A stretch of DNA of 53,441 bases from Actinomycetota bacterium. GTDB lineage: Bacteria > Actinomycetota > Acidimicrobiia > Acidimicrobiales > Acidimicrobilacustridaceae. The notes beneath the pieces were generated by a model. It was given only the letters and a program-made list of their open reading frames with translations, had not been told where the DNA came from and did not search any database. Made by a program: the position numbers and the translations under genes. Location of the stretch: assembly GCA_005787345.1 (NCBI GenBank), contig SYBH01000097.1, positions 1 through 53,441 on the forward strand, given 5' to 3'. Below are positions 1 through 8,749 of this stretch, piece after piece (position 1 is the stretch's first letter; each line of letters begins with the position of its first letter).

Positions 1-48
1 ACCCCTGCCGTGTGAAGGCAGTGCTCTAGCCAACTGAGCTAATCGCCC
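1..48 (-). tRNA. tRNA-Val (anticodon CAC), 3' part cut by window start
   Basis: Read on the minus strand, the sequence begins with acceptor 5' strand GGGCGAT, followed by TA, a D-arm GCTC...GAGC and an anticodon arm CTGCC-TTCACAC-GGCAG. The loop puts CAC at positions 34-36, so it decodes GUG (valine). Variable loop, T-arm and 3' acceptor lie off the window. Bases 49-183 between this tRNA and the next gene show no recognised coding sequence. Confidence 0.93.
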
Positions 49-183
49 TGAGGCGGGTGAGCGTAGCCGAACCGCTTGAGTGCTCTATATCCGAGCGTGA
101 GTCCTTTGGGCGGCTGTCGGCGTTCTAAGGTTTCCACCTTCTGCACCGCCCGGTGTGTCCAACTTCGACTTTGTGGAGATCTA

Positions 184-1302
184 ATGCCGATTCCTGCCGA
201 CGAGTTCCCGCTGCACCAAGCCCCGTATTCGCTTGCTCACGCTGCATCAAGCGATCGCAACTTCTACGATCGCTCGTATTGGAATGCGCATGATCGTTCG
301 GGCGAGGTTTTTCTCATTACAGGCCTCGGTCAGTACCCCAATCTTGGCGTGACTGATGCGTTTGCATGCATTCGCCGCGGCGATCTCCAGCACACGATCC
401 GTATGTCGGATGTTCTGGGTGCTGATCGCATGAAACAGCAGGTGGGTCCCTACCGCATCGAAGTGATCGATCCTCTGAACGAACTTCGCATTACGTGCGC
501 TGGCAAGGAGCAGGAATTCGAACTCGACCTGCACTGGCGTGGATCGTTCCCAGCGGTTGATGAATCTCCGCATGTTTCGCGTAACGGCGCCAAGATCATT
601 CTCGACGCGCAGCGTTTCGCTCAGGTTGGCACCTGGGAGGGGTTCATCCGAGTGAAGGGTGAAGAGATCCCCGTTGATCCCGCAACTTGGGTCGGCACTC
701 GCGATCGTTCATGGGGTATTCGCCCTGTAGGCGAGCCGGAACCGGCGGGTCGTTGGGTAGCCGAACCCGAGGTCGATGGTGGCTTCTATTGGGTTTACGT
801 CCCGCTCCGTTTCGACGATTTCGCTCTTGTTTTTATTGCTCAGGAAAATGGCGATGGTCTTCGCACACTGAATGATGCGTTGCGCGTGTGGCCCGATGGT
901 CGCGTCGAGCCGCTGGGGTACCCGAAGTACGACATCAACTATCGATCAGGCACACGCATCCCAGAGTCAGCGACAATCACCGCTCAGGCAGCCGATGGTT
1001 CACCTTTGGTGGTCGAGGTCGAATGTCTTGGGCACGTGGCGTTGTCTGCGGGATGTGGTTACGGACCGGATCCGCAGTGGACGCATGGCGTATGGCGCGG
1101 ACGCGACTGGATCGAAACGGCAACCTATGACCTCACGGATCAGTCCGACCCGGGCATCCTGATAGCAACGCAATACAGCATCCTCGATCACGTAGGAAAA
1201 GCAACACTGGACGGCAAGTTCGGTTACGGACTGTTCGAACACGCCTGCGCAGGACGTCACACGCCATCAGGATTCGCTAACGGCGGATCGATGGCTCCCT
1301 GA
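184..1302 (+). CDS. conserved protein of unknown function (possible AttH/CrtC-like beta-barrel fold)
   Basis: This 372-residue protein is not firmly recognised. It has no signal peptide, membrane segment or nucleotide-binding motif. It is rich in Trp, Gly and aromatic beta-strand-like segments, with motifs such as FLITGLGQYPN near the N-terminus and GTRDRSWGIRP in the middle. That texture resembles the two-lobed lipocalin-like AttH/CrtC (DUF7064/7065) group, which is an inference only. The ATG at 184 was chosen because GGAG lies about 7 bases upstream; a longer open frame reaches back to 76 without a comparable ribosome site. It stands alone, convergent with trpS, whose stop is only 23 bases away. 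Confidence 0.6.
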   Translation: MPIPADEFPLHQAPYSLAHAASSDRNFYDRSYWNAHDRSGEVFLITGLGQYPNLGVTDAFACIRRGDLQHTIRMSDVLGADRMKQQVGPYRIEVIDPLNELRITCAGKEQEFELDLHWRGSFPAVDESPHVSRNGAKIILDAQRFAQVGTWEGFIRVKGEEIPVDPATWVGTRDRSWGIRPVGEPEPAGRWVAEPEVDGGFYWVYVPLRFDDFALVFIAQENGDGLRTLNDALRVWPDGRVEPLGYPKYDINYRSGTRIPESATITAQAADGSPLVVEVECLGHVALSAGCGYGPDPQWTHGVWRGRDWIETATYDLTDQSDPGILIATQYSILDHVGKATLDGKFGYGLFEHACAGRHTPSGFANGGSMAP

Positions 1303-1325
1303 ATGAGAAACGACCTCTCGAGCGT

Positions 1326-2360
1326 CTAGCTCTGAGGTAACAACCCGATGTTTGTCCGGGCCCGTTCCAAAACGGGTCCGGCAATCGAGCGTGCCTTCTC
1401 AGCTCCGTTTGCGAGAATTGCCGCGGTTCCGGTTGGGTCAGCAGCAAGCTCGGCAAATCGTTCCTGTATGGGACGCAATGTCTCAATGACTGCTTCAGCG
1501 ACTGCACCCTTCAAGTCGCCGTAGCGGGTGTAGGACTCGGCGAGTGTTTCCGGAGCGGTGCCGGTGCACGCGCTGAGAATCGACAGAAGGTTCGAGACGC
1601 CAGGCTTCTCGGTCGGATCGAAACGAACATCGGTATCGGTATCGGTGACGGCGCGTTTGATTTTCTTCGCAACAGCATCAAGATCTTCAAGGACGAGGAT
1701 GGTTCCCTGCGGTGCATCCTCGGACTTCGACATCTTCTTCGTCGGATGCTGGAGATCCATGACGCGAGCCCCAATTTTGGGAATGGCAGCTTCAGGTACA
1801 ACGAACGTGTCGCCGTATCGACTGTTGAAACGAATCGCGAGATCGCGCGACAGTTCAAGATGCTGACGCTGATCGTCGCCAACCGGTACGCGATCGGTGT
1901 CATACAGGAGAATGTCGGCGGCCATGAGTGCTGGATAAGTGAACAAGCCCGCCGAAACAAACTCGGACTGATCGCTCTTATCCTTAAACTGGGTCATGCG
2001 GCGAAGTTCACCGAACGACGCGGTGCACTCCATCAGCCATGAGAGTTCCGTGTGCTCCCGCACGTGACTCTGAACAAAAAGTGTGGAGTGGTCAGGATCA
2101 ATTCCAATGGCCAAAAGCAGTTGGGCCAACTCGAGGGTTCGGGTTCGAAGCTCAGCGGGGTCTTGGGGGATGGTAAGGGCGTGGAGATCGACGACGCAGA
2201 AGATGGTGTCCGCCTCCTCCTGGTCGGCGACCCAATGGCGCAGGGCTCCCAGAAGGTTGCCGAGCTGGACCGGACCGGTGGGCTTGATGCCCGAGAAGAC
2301 ACGCGTCATGGGTGCCGATGCTAGAGGTCCCGGTGGAGGTTTCGGGTACGGAATGCACAT
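1326..2360 (-). CDS. trpS: tryptophanyl-tRNA synthetase
   Basis: Class I aminoacyl-tRNA synthetase that charges tRNA-Trp in the cytoplasm. The 344-residue product has the HIGH-equivalent PTGPVQLGNLLGAL near residues 28-40, the bacterial TrpRS core (GDDQRQHLELSRD near 171-183) and KMSKS at 209-213. Length fits the family. The family usually starts at the MTRVFSGIKPTG segment, which would be Met18 (position 2309). However, a perfect AGGAGG five bases before the ATG at 2360 favours the longer form with a 17-residue proline-rich extension. It is divergent from scpA, with start codons 31 bases apart. Confidence 0.95.
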   Translation of the reverse strand: MCIPYPKPPPGPLASAPMTRVFSGIKPTGPVQLGNLLGALRHWVADQEEADTIFCVVDLHALTIPQDPAELRTRTLELAQLLLAIGIDPDHSTLFVQSHVREHTELSWLMECTASFGELRRMTQFKDKSDQSEFVSAGLFTYPALMAADILLYDTDRVPVGDDQRQHLELSRDLAIRFNSRYGDTFVVPEAAIPKIGARVMDLQHPTKKMSKSEDAPQGTILVLEDLDAVAKKIKRAVTDTDTDVRFDPTEKPGVSNLLSILSACTGTAPETLAESYTRYGDLKGAVAEAVIETLRPIQERFAELAADPTGTAAILANGAEKARSIAGPVLERARTNIGLLPQS

Positions 2361-2363
2361 TGA

Positions 2364-2371
2364 CCCCTCCT
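2364..2371 (-). promoter_or_regulatory. strong Shine-Dalgarno deciding the trpS start
   Basis: On the minus strand this reads AGGAGGGG, with AGGAGG ending five bases before the ATG at 2360. The internal ATG at 2309, where the homologous region starts, has no comparable site. The extended N-terminus is therefore probably translated. Confidence 0.7.
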
Positions 2372-2379
2372 GACGCCTC

Positions 2380-2385
2380 TATCGT
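2380..2385 (+). promoter_or_regulatory. -10-like element of scpA, probably leaderless
   Basis: TATCGT lies six bases before the GTG start at 2392 and there is no Shine-Dalgarno. The spacing would put transcription start on or next to the start codon. Confidence 0.45.
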
Positions 2386-2391
2386 GAGCCC

Positions 2392-3171
2392 GTGCCATAC
2401 GAGGTCCAGACATCAGTCTTCGAGGGTCCCTTCGACCTTCTGCTCCACCTGATCCTTCGGGAACAGGTGGACCTCTACGAGATCTCGCTCGCTCGAATCG
2501 TCGACGCCTATCTCGTCGAGATCGAGAAACTTGAACATCTCGATTTGGAAATCACTACTGAGTTCCTCTTGATTGCGGCCACGCTTGTCGAACTCAAGTG
2601 CAAGCGCCTCCTTCCCGAGGACGCTGACATCGATCTTGACGATGAGTTTTCGCTTTGGGAAGAGCGCGACCTCCTCATTGCACGTTTGCTCGATTGCAAG
2701 ACGTTCAAGGATGCAGCCCACGTTCTCTCGGACCTTTTCGACAACGCCGCGTTGTGTGTGCCTCGTCGAGCTGGTCTCGACGAGCGCTACCTCGAACTTG
2801 CCCCAGACCTGCTCGAAGGTGTCGACATCGACGATGTTCGTGCGGCCTACATCAGGGCAATGACGCCCAAACCCGTTCCCGTTGTGAGCGTTGAACACAT
2901 TCATAGTGTTCGCGTGAGCGTGGGCGAGGCTGTTGAAGAACTGATCGACGAACTTCCGCGCTTTGGCCGTGTGTCGTTCCGTCGCCTCACCGAGACTCTC
3001 GTGGAGCGACTCGAAATTGTTGTCCGCTTTCTCGCCGTACTCGAACTCTTCAAGCAGGGGTTCATCGAGCTCGATCAGCCTTCAGCTTTTGGCGATATCG
3101 AAATTATTTGGGTCGGATCTCCGGCCATTGGTGTGGCGGACCTCGCCGACATCGACAACTACGACGGCTAA
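2392..3171 (+). CDS. scpA: segregation and condensation protein A (kleisin subunit of SMC)
   Basis: Kleisin that bridges the SMC dimer and binds ScpB in the bacterial condensin complex, needed for chromosome segregation. The 259-residue product has the family N-terminus with FEGPFDLLLHLILREQVDLYEI and the conserved LEITTEFLLIAATLVELKCKRLLP segment near residues 50-70. Its C-terminal winged-helix region is acidic. The GTG at 2392 is preceded by a -10-like TATCGT and no ribosome site. scpB starts ten bases after its stop, so the two are probably one operon with rluB. Confidence 0.95.
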   Translation: MPYEVQTSVFEGPFDLLLHLILREQVDLYEISLARIVDAYLVEIEKLEHLDLEITTEFLLIAATLVELKCKRLLPEDADIDLDDEFSLWEERDLLIARLLDCKTFKDAAHVLSDLFDNAALCVPRRAGLDERYLELAPDLLEGVDIDDVRAAYIRAMTPKPVPVVSVEHIHSVRVSVGEAVEELIDELPRFGRVSFRRLTETLVERLEIVVRFLAVLELFKQGFIELDQPSAFGDIEIIWVGSPAIGVADLADIDNYDG

Positions 3172-3180
3172 GGGTTCCTC

Positions 3181-3843
3181 ATGTCTGCCGAAATCAAAAG
3201 AGCACTTGAAGCGATCATCATGGTTGCTGACACGCCTGTGCAGACCGAGATGCTGGCGCAGTTGACGGGAATGCCCGCTGAGCGCGTTGAAGCAGTCCTT
3301 GTCGAACTTGGTGCCGACTATGCAAGTGATGAGCGCGGCTTTCAACTCGTACGTGTCGCCGGTGGATGGCGCTATCAGAGCCACCCTGATCAAGCGCCAT
3401 ACATCGAACAGTTCGTACTTGAAGGTCAGTCGGCAAAGTTGTCCGCTGCGGCGCTTGAGACCTTAGCGATCGTTGCCTACAAGCAGCCGATTAGCCGAGC
3501 ACAGATTGCTTCGATTCGTGGTGTCGGTGTCGACAGCGTCGTGCGCACTCTCGAGCAGCGGGGATACATTGGCGAGGTTGCTCGCGACCCTGGCCCCGGT
3601 CAGGCCGTCATGTTTGGCACCACTCCAGAATTCCTCATGAAGATGGGCCTCGACTCGCTCTCACAGTTGCCGTCGATCGCCGATTTCGTCCCAGGTGCCG
3701 ACGTTGTAGAAGCACTCGAAATCGGACTTCGTGTTGATTCTGCCGCTGAAGATGTTGTCAGCTCCATCTCTGAAAGCGGAGAAGTGGGCGATGGTATTCG
3801 ACCTTCGTTGGGCGATCTGCTCGACGGGGATGGCCGGGTGTGA
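3181..3843 (+). CDS. scpB: segregation and condensation protein B
   Basis: Dimeric winged-helix partner of ScpA in the SMC condensin. The 220-residue product has two winged-helix domains. The conserved core ALETLAIVAYKQPISRAQI, followed by the RGV motif, lies near residues 93-118. The C-terminal tail is acidic and Ser-rich, typical of actinobacterial ScpB. The gene follows scpA by ten bases, and its stop overlaps the GTG of rluB (GTGA), indicating translational coupling. Confidence 0.95.
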   Translation: MSAEIKRALEAIIMVADTPVQTEMLAQLTGMPAERVEAVLVELGADYASDERGFQLVRVAGGWRYQSHPDQAPYIEQFVLEGQSAKLSAAALETLAIVAYKQPISRAQIASIRGVGVDSVVRTLEQRGYIGEVARDPGPGQAVMFGTTPEFLMKMGLDSLSQLPSIADFVPGADVVEALEIGLRVDSAAEDVVSSISESGEVGDGIRPSLGDLLDGDGRV

Positions 3844-4589
3844 CCGACGAGGAACGAACGGGGGAGCGCCTTCAAAAGGTGCTGGCCCGTATCGGTATTG
3901 GTAGCCGAAGGGTTTGTGAGGATCTCATCGCCGATGGCCGAGTGACGGTCAATGGCGAAGTCGCTGAACTCGGGCGTCGAGTTACAGCGGAGACCGATGA
4001 AGTTGCCGTCAATGGCGTCATCATCGGCGTTCGTCCTGGTCTCGTCCATATTCTTCTTAATAAGCCAACTGGTGTGGTGACTACCGCTGACGATCCCCAA
4101 GGACGTCCAACAGTTCTCCAACTGGTACCCGAAGAGCCACGTGTCTTTCCTGTAGGTCGTCTCGACATGGAGACAGAGGGACTGTTGCTACTCACAAACG
4201 ATGGAGATCTCGCTCATCGGTTGACCCATCCTTCGTTTGGAGTCGAAAAGGAATACATCGCCCACGTCGAAGGGGAGCCGACCCGGGGTGAACTCCGCAT
4301 GCTTCGCGAGGGGGTCATGCTTGAAGATGGAATCACCGCTCCGGCGAAGGCTGCTCTTCTCGGCCCGGGAATACTCCGCCTCACGATTCACGAGGGTCGA
4401 AATCGTCAGATCCGGCGGATGTGTGATGCCATTGAGCACCCGGTGATACGCCTGATTCGTACCCGCATCGGTCCTCTCGCTGATCGGAAGCTCAAGCCAG
4501 GGCAGTGGCGTCCATTGACGGGCGATGAGCTTCGTTCGCTAGAGCGAGCAGCGGTCGAACGCTCGAATGAATCTCCCTCGGCTCGCTGA
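3840..4589 (+). CDS. rluB: 23S rRNA pseudouridine synthase, RluB/RsuA family
   Basis: RsuA-family pseudouridine synthase acting on 23S rRNA, by analogy with RluB (uridine 2605 in E. coli). An N-terminal S4 RNA-binding domain (RLQKVLARIGIGSRRVCEDLI, residues 9-29) is followed by the catalytic domain. The latter carries the family motif GRLDMETEGLLLLTNDGDLAHRL, whose Asp is the catalytic nucleophile, and the late RQIRRMCDA element. Length of 249 residues is normal. The GTG start overlaps the scpB stop. The order scpA-scpB-rluB is widely conserved. Confidence 0.93.
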   Translation: MTDEERTGERLQKVLARIGIGSRRVCEDLIADGRVTVNGEVAELGRRVTAETDEVAVNGVIIGVRPGLVHILLNKPTGVVTTADDPQGRPTVLQLVPEEPRVFPVGRLDMETEGLLLLTNDGDLAHRLTHPSFGVEKEYIAHVEGEPTRGELRMLREGVMLEDGITAPAKAALLGPGILRLTIHEGRNRQIRRMCDAIEHPVIRLIRTRIGPLADRKLKPGQWRPLTGDELRSLERAAVERSNESPSAR

Positions 4590-4600
4590 CCTCACCGTTC

Positions 4601-4606
4601 TAGGAT
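4601..4606 (+). promoter_or_regulatory. -10-like element of aroH, probably leaderless
   Basis: TAGGAT followed by six bases and the GTG start at 4613, with no Shine-Dalgarno. It would begin a new unit (aroH-tyrA-aroA-cmk-plsC) downstream of rluB. Confidence 0.45.
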
Positions 4607-4612
4607 CACACC

Positions 4613-4981
4613 GTGACTTCTGTTGTTCGAGCGCTTCGCGGCGCCACCACTATTGATGCCGACACTGCCGACGATGTTCGAGCCCGTACGATCGCGTTGC
4701 TCGAGCAAATGATCGAGCGCAACGGCGTCGATCACGACGACATCATCAGTGTTCTCTTCACGGCGACAGACGACATCCACTCGATGTTCCCAGCCTCGGC
4801 TGCTCGCGACATTGGGTTCGGCGATATTCCGCTCATCTGCGCCCGCGAGCTCGATATCACAGGTGCAACACCTTTCTGCATCCGTGTGCTGATGCATCTC
4901 TCTACACCCCGATCACGTTCTGAGCTTCGTCATGTGTACCTCGAAGGCGCGAGCGGACTACGCGACGATCTGCCGGAGTGA
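4613..4981 (+). CDS. aroH: monofunctional chorismate mutase, AroH class
   Basis: Converts chorismate to prephenate for tyrosine and phenylalanine synthesis. The 122-residue protein is of the trimeric AroH (Bacillus subtilis) type and not the all-helical AroQ type. It has the N-terminal VRALRGATTI with the substrate-binding Arg, and then SVLFTATDDIHSMFPASAAR. The PLICARELDITGATPFCIRVLMH segment near residues 72-95 completes the signature. Its stop overlaps the GTG of tyrA, the next enzyme of the pathway, so the pair is translationally coupled. Confidence 0.95.
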   Translation: MTSVVRALRGATTIDADTADDVRARTIALLEQMIERNGVDHDDIISVLFTATDDIHSMFPASAARDIGFGDIPLICARELDITGATPFCIRVLMHLSTPRSRSELRHVYLEGASGLRDDLPE

Positions 4982-6084
4982 GCGAGATGGCTCCGGATTC
5001 AAAACAGCGCACCGCATTGATTGTTGGCGTCGGCCTTATCGGCGGGTCGGTCGGCCTGTGTTTGCGCGAGGCAGGTTGGCAAGTCCTGGGTCGTGACCGC
5101 TCAGCGATCTGCCTTGAGCGAGCGCTCGAAGTCGGGGCAATCGATTCCATTGCGCCCGAGGGATTTCTCGAAGACGTCTCCCTCGCAGTTGTCGCCACGC
5201 CCGTCGGTGTCGTCGCAGAGGAAGTCGCAATCGCTCTTCTTGAGACAGACGGTCTCGTCACCGACGTCGGTAGCGTGAAGACACCATTGCTTCAACTCAT
5301 GGAGAACCCAAGATTCATCGGCGGGCACCCGATGGCTGGTTCTGAACAGGAAGGCGTCGAGGGTTCGCGATCAGATCTTTTTGAAGGACGCACCTGGGTA
5401 CTTACGCCGCTTGAGACAAGTGACGACGAGACGCTCGCGACACTTCGCGCCATTGTTTCAGGGTTTGGAGCTGAGGTTGTGTCGTTGCCGCCAGCTCAAC
5501 ACGATTCGATGGTGGCAATCGTTTCTCATGTTCCGCATCTGACGGCAGCAAGTCTTATGGGCCTCGCCGACGAGCGATCAATCGAACATCGAAGCCTTAT
5601 GCGTCTGGCTGCTGGCGGTTTTCGTGACATGACCCGAATCGCTGCAAGTCACCCCGGCATTTGGCCCGATATCTGTAATGAGAATCGTGATGCGATTATC
5701 ACTGAACTCGATCGTCTTGTTGCGGCGCTTTCTGATGTTCGTTCAATTGTTGCTGATGGCGATCGAGATGCACTCGTTTCGATTCTTGAACGGGCTCGGT
5801 CAGCGCGTCTGGCGTTGCCTGCTCGCTTTGCTCGTGCCGAAGATCTTGCCGAGTTGCGTATTCCTGTTGCTGATCAAAAAGGTGCGCTCGCTGGCATCAC
5901 CATGATTGCGACGGAACTCGACGTCAGCATCGCTGATATCGAAATCGCTCACTCGGTTGAGGGCGATGAGGGCGTTGTCATTCTCCTCGTCGAAGCCGCG
6001 AATGGTGCTCTTCTCCGCGACGGCCTTACCGCTCGCGGTTACAAAGCTGTGATGCGTTCGTTAGACGGATCAGAAGACCGCTGA
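4978..6084 (+). CDS. tyrA: prephenate dehydrogenase with C-terminal ACT domain
   Basis: Oxidative decarboxylation of prephenate to 4-hydroxyphenylpyruvate with NAD. A Rossmann motif GVGLIGGSVG lies at residues 17-26. The conserved GGHPMAGSEQEGV with the catalytic His is near residue 118, and the all-helical dimer domain follows. From about residue 295, RIPVADQKGALAGI opens an ACT domain, which in this family commonly mediates feedback by tyrosine. The GTG start overlaps the aroH stop, and its own stop overlaps the aroA start (ATGA). The gene is thus embedded in an aromatic amino acid operon. Confidence 0.95.
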   Translation: MSEMAPDSKQRTALIVGVGLIGGSVGLCLREAGWQVLGRDRSAICLERALEVGAIDSIAPEGFLEDVSLAVVATPVGVVAEEVAIALLETDGLVTDVGSVKTPLLQLMENPRFIGGHPMAGSEQEGVEGSRSDLFEGRTWVLTPLETSDDETLATLRAIVSGFGAEVVSLPPAQHDSMVAIVSHVPHLTAASLMGLADERSIEHRSLMRLAAGGFRDMTRIAASHPGIWPDICNENRDAIITELDRLVAALSDVRSIVADGDRDALVSILERARSARLALPARFARAEDLAELRIPVADQKGALAGITMIATELDVSIADIEIAHSVEGDEGVVILLVEAANGALLRDGLTARGYKAVMRSLDGSEDR

Positions 6085-7379
6085 TGAACGAGGTCCTCGA
6101 GATCATTCCATTCGGCGGACCCGTTGACGCTGTCGTCGTTCCGCCTGGATCGAAGAGCATCACGAATCGAGCACTACTCGCGGCCGCGCTCGCGAGCGGC
6201 ACAAGCACCCTCCATGGTGTTTTGTTCGCCGATGACACCGAGGCGATGATCGATTGCATTCGGTCGCTTGGGGCTGTCGTGGTGCTTGCCGAGAACACAA
6301 CCACAGTTTTGGTAACTGGTATTGGCGGGGACCTAGGCGCTTGCGATTCCTCGTTGTTTGCTAGGCAATCCGGTACAACAGCGAGGTTTCTCGCTGCCGT
6401 TCTTGCATTGGGCGAAACACCGATACGGCTAGACGCCGACGAGGCGATGCGTCGGCGCCCGATGAACGATGTATTTGCAGCCATTCGACGTTTAGGAGCG
6501 AAAGTTTCGTTTGAACAGGTCTCCGGGCACCTGCCCGCAGTAGTCGAGGGACCGATTGGGCGCACTGGAGAGATGCCTGTTCTTTCAATCGATGCTTCGA
6601 TTTCCAGTCAGTTCACCTCTGGGTTATTGCTCGCCGCTCCGTGTATGCCCGAAGGGTTACAGATTCACATTGACGGTGAAGTCGTTTCGCGTCCCTATCT
6701 CGATATGACCATCGCGGTGATGGCCTCCTTTGGTGCAGTTGTTCAGAAGCCCGATGACCGCACATTTATCGTTCCGCCGGGCGGTTACCGCGCTCGGGAC
6801 TATGACATCGAGCCCGATGCGTCGGCGGCGTCCTACTTTTTTGCTGCAGCAGCGATTTGTGGAGGCACCGTTCGCGTTGACGGACTCGGTACCAACTCCC
6901 TTCAGGGCGATATTCAGTTTGTTGAGGTACTTGCTGACATGGGCGCCAGAGTCGTTGTCGGCGACTCGTCGATCACAGTCACCGGGGCGGCGCTCCATGG
7001 TGTGAGTGCCGATTTCAGTCAGATTTCCGATACTGCGCAGACCGCCGCAGCAGTTGCTGTGTTTGCTGAGGGTCCGACAACGATTTCGGGTATTGGATTC
7101 ATTCGAAAAAAGGAATCCAACAGGGTCGCCGCCGTTGTCTCAGAGCTTCGTCGGTTGGGTGTCGATGCAATTGAGGAAGATGACGGATTCACCGTGAACC
7201 CGGGAGCGACTCATCGCGCGACCATTGAGACCTACGACGACCATCGAATGGCGATGAGCATGGCATTGATCGGGTACGGGAATCCGGGAGTGACAATCTC
7301 TGACCCAAACTGCGTTCGAAAGACTTTCCCGACATACTTCGAAGAGATGGAACGACTTCGCCCTGGAGGCTTGAAGTGA
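6084..7379 (+). CDS. aroA: 3-phosphoshikimate 1-carboxyvinyltransferase (EPSP synthase)
   Basis: Transfers enolpyruvyl from PEP to shikimate 3-phosphate. The 431-residue product has the motif PGSKSITNRALLAAA near residues 21-35 with the catalytic Lys. RQSGTTARFLAAVLALG is near 96-112, KKESNR near 340 and YDDHRMAMSMAL near 385. The Ala after Arg-Ser/Gln-Gly-Thr-Thr is the usual one for a family member. It overlaps the tyrA stop by four bases upstream and the cmk start downstream. Confidence 0.96.
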   Translation: MNEVLEIIPFGGPVDAVVVPPGSKSITNRALLAAALASGTSTLHGVLFADDTEAMIDCIRSLGAVVVLAENTTTVLVTGIGGDLGACDSSLFARQSGTTARFLAAVLALGETPIRLDADEAMRRRPMNDVFAAIRRLGAKVSFEQVSGHLPAVVEGPIGRTGEMPVLSIDASISSQFTSGLLLAAPCMPEGLQIHIDGEVVSRPYLDMTIAVMASFGAVVQKPDDRTFIVPPGGYRARDYDIEPDASAASYFFAAAAICGGTVRVDGLGTNSLQGDIQFVEVLADMGARVVVGDSSITVTGAALHGVSADFSQISDTAQTAAAVAVFAEGPTTISGIGFIRKKESNRVAAVVSELRRLGVDAIEEDDGFTVNPGATHRATIETYDDHRMAMSMALIGYGNPGVTISDPNCVRKTFPTYFEEMERLRPGGLK

Positions 7380-8023
7380 CCGAACAACCATTGGTAATCG
7401 CGATCGACGGTCCGGCGGGATCAGGAAAATCAACCGTGGCGAAGGCCGTCGCAGTTCGACTTGGGCTGGATTATCTCGATACCGGTGCGATGTATCGATC
7501 AGTCGCTTTTGCTGCGCTTCGAGGTGGTGTTGATCCTGAGGATGCCGAAGTGGTTGGGAACTTGGCTCGCAATATCGAACTAGAGGTCGATCCGACCGGA
7601 CCGGTAGTGGTTGATGGTGTCGACGCAACCATCGAGATTCGAGGACCCGAGGTCACTCGTGCCGTCAGCATCGTTGCAGCAAACCCAACTGTGCGAACCG
7701 AGATGCGGGCACGACAACGTCAGTGGGTAGCGAAACGCGGTGGTGGCGTGATGGAAGGGCGAGACATCGGCACCGTTGTGTTCCCGGACGCCAGGCTTAA
7801 GGTTTACCTTGACGCAAGCCCTGAGATTCGGGCTGCCCGTCGCTCAAAGGAAGTTTCTGATCTCTCCTACGAGACAGTCGCGACCGATCTCGCTCGGCGC
7901 GACGCTCTCGATCAAAACCGGACCCATGATCCATTGCGCACCGCCGATGACGCAGTTGTCATCGATACGAGCGATCTCTCCGTCGATGAGATCGTTGATG
8001 CGATCATGGAGTACTTACCGTGA
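7376..8023 (+). CDS. cmk: cytidylate kinase
   Basis: Phosphorylates CMP and dCMP with ATP. The 215-residue product has the P-loop IDGPAGSGKST at residues 10-20. DTGAMYRSVAF, which binds the base and sugar, follows near 36-46, and GRDIGTVVFPDA is near residues 127-138. Starts with GTG overlapping the aroA stop (GTGA). The combination aroA-cmk is common in bacteria. plsC follows with the same kind of overlap. Confidence 0.95.
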   Translation: MTEQPLVIAIDGPAGSGKSTVAKAVAVRLGLDYLDTGAMYRSVAFAALRGGVDPEDAEVVGNLARNIELEVDPTGPVVVDGVDATIEIRGPEVTRAVSIVAANPTVRTEMRARQRQWVAKRGGGVMEGRDIGTVVFPDARLKVYLDASPEIRAARRSKEVSDLSYETVATDLARRDALDQNRTHDPLRTADDAVVIDTSDLSVDEIVDAIMEYLP

Positions 8024-8733
8024 GTCGTCGCGAGATCTACATCCCCGAAGGCCACGACAACGGGGAAGTATTGACTCTTGCGCAGAAGGCGATGCACCAC
8101 ATGGTGCGTCTCATCCTCGAGATTATTGCTCGCCTCTATTTCCGGCTTGAGGTGCATGGGCGGGAGAACATTCCGAAGCGAGGACCATTTATCATTTCGC
8201 CAATTCATCGGTCGTATCTCGATACACCCGTTGTTGGCGCAGCGATTTGGCGATTGATGCGCTACATGGGCGCAGAAAAAATGTGGACAAACAAGCAACT
8301 GGGTTGGTTCTTGACGGCCATGGGTGGGTTCCCGGTACAACGAGGCGCGGCGGATCGGGATGCATTGAAAGCTGCGTTAACCGTCATCGAAAGGGGCGAG
8401 CCCTTGGTGATGTTCCCTGAAGGCACCCGCCAGTCAGGTCCTCGTGTTCACGAGATGTTTGATGGGCCGGCCTACATCGCCTGTCGAACCGGTGTGTCAA
8501 TTATCCCCGTTGGTCTCGGTGGAACAGAGCGAGCCATGCCAAAGGGAAAAAAGTTCATTCGACCGGTGAAAATGGTGGTGGTCATCGGCGAGGCAATCGC
8601 TCCGCCTGCCAAGAAAGAAAGCGGTCGAGTTTCTCGCAATGGGGTTCGAGATATGACAGCCCACTTGGGGGCGAGAATTCAGGATCTTTTCGACGAAGCG
8701 CAACTACGAGCCGGCTCACCGAACCAGCATTGA
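8020..8733 (+). CDS. plsC: 1-acyl-sn-glycerol-3-phosphate acyltransferase
   Basis: PlsC-family acyltransferase making phosphatidic acid at the inner face of the membrane. The 237-residue protein has the catalytic HX4D box as HRSYLD near residue 65. It also has GGFPVQRG near 106-113 and the substrate-binding FPEGTRQSGP near 136-145. A hydrophobic segment near residues 25-45 could anchor it. The GTG start overlaps the cmk stop. It ends the aroH-tyrA-aroA-cmk-plsC run and is convergent with the HD protein gene 13 bases away. Confidence 0.92.
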   Translation: MSRREIYIPEGHDNGEVLTLAQKAMHHMVRLILEIIARLYFRLEVHGRENIPKRGPFIISPIHRSYLDTPVVGAAIWRLMRYMGAEKMWTNKQLGWFLTAMGGFPVQRGAADRDALKAALTVIERGEPLVMFPEGTRQSGPRVHEMFDGPAYIACRTGVSIIPVGLGGTERAMPKGKKFIRPVKMVVVIGEAIAPPAKKESGRVSRNGVRDMTAHLGARIQDLFDEAQLRAGSPNQH

Positions 8734-8735
8734 AC

Positions 8736-8749
8736 TGAGCGAAAGCTCA
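8736..8749. terminator. short hairpin between convergent genes
   Basis: TGAGC-GAAA-GCTCA forms a five-base-pair stem with a GAAA tetraloop in the 13-base gap between the convergent stops of plsC and the HD gene. There is no T-run, so termination is only a suggestion. Confidence 0.3.

Noticed and set aside
872-1162. Open frames inside the gene at 184-1302
   Set aside because: Overlapping frames within a longer gene that has a Shine-Dalgarno. Their translations are low-complexity and rich in Arg, Trp and Ser, typical of frame shadows.
2059-2066. Third copy of the CACGTGAC palindrome core
   Set aside because: CACGTGAC occurs there, but flanks are not symmetric and it lies inside trpS, so it does not match the operator-like sites.
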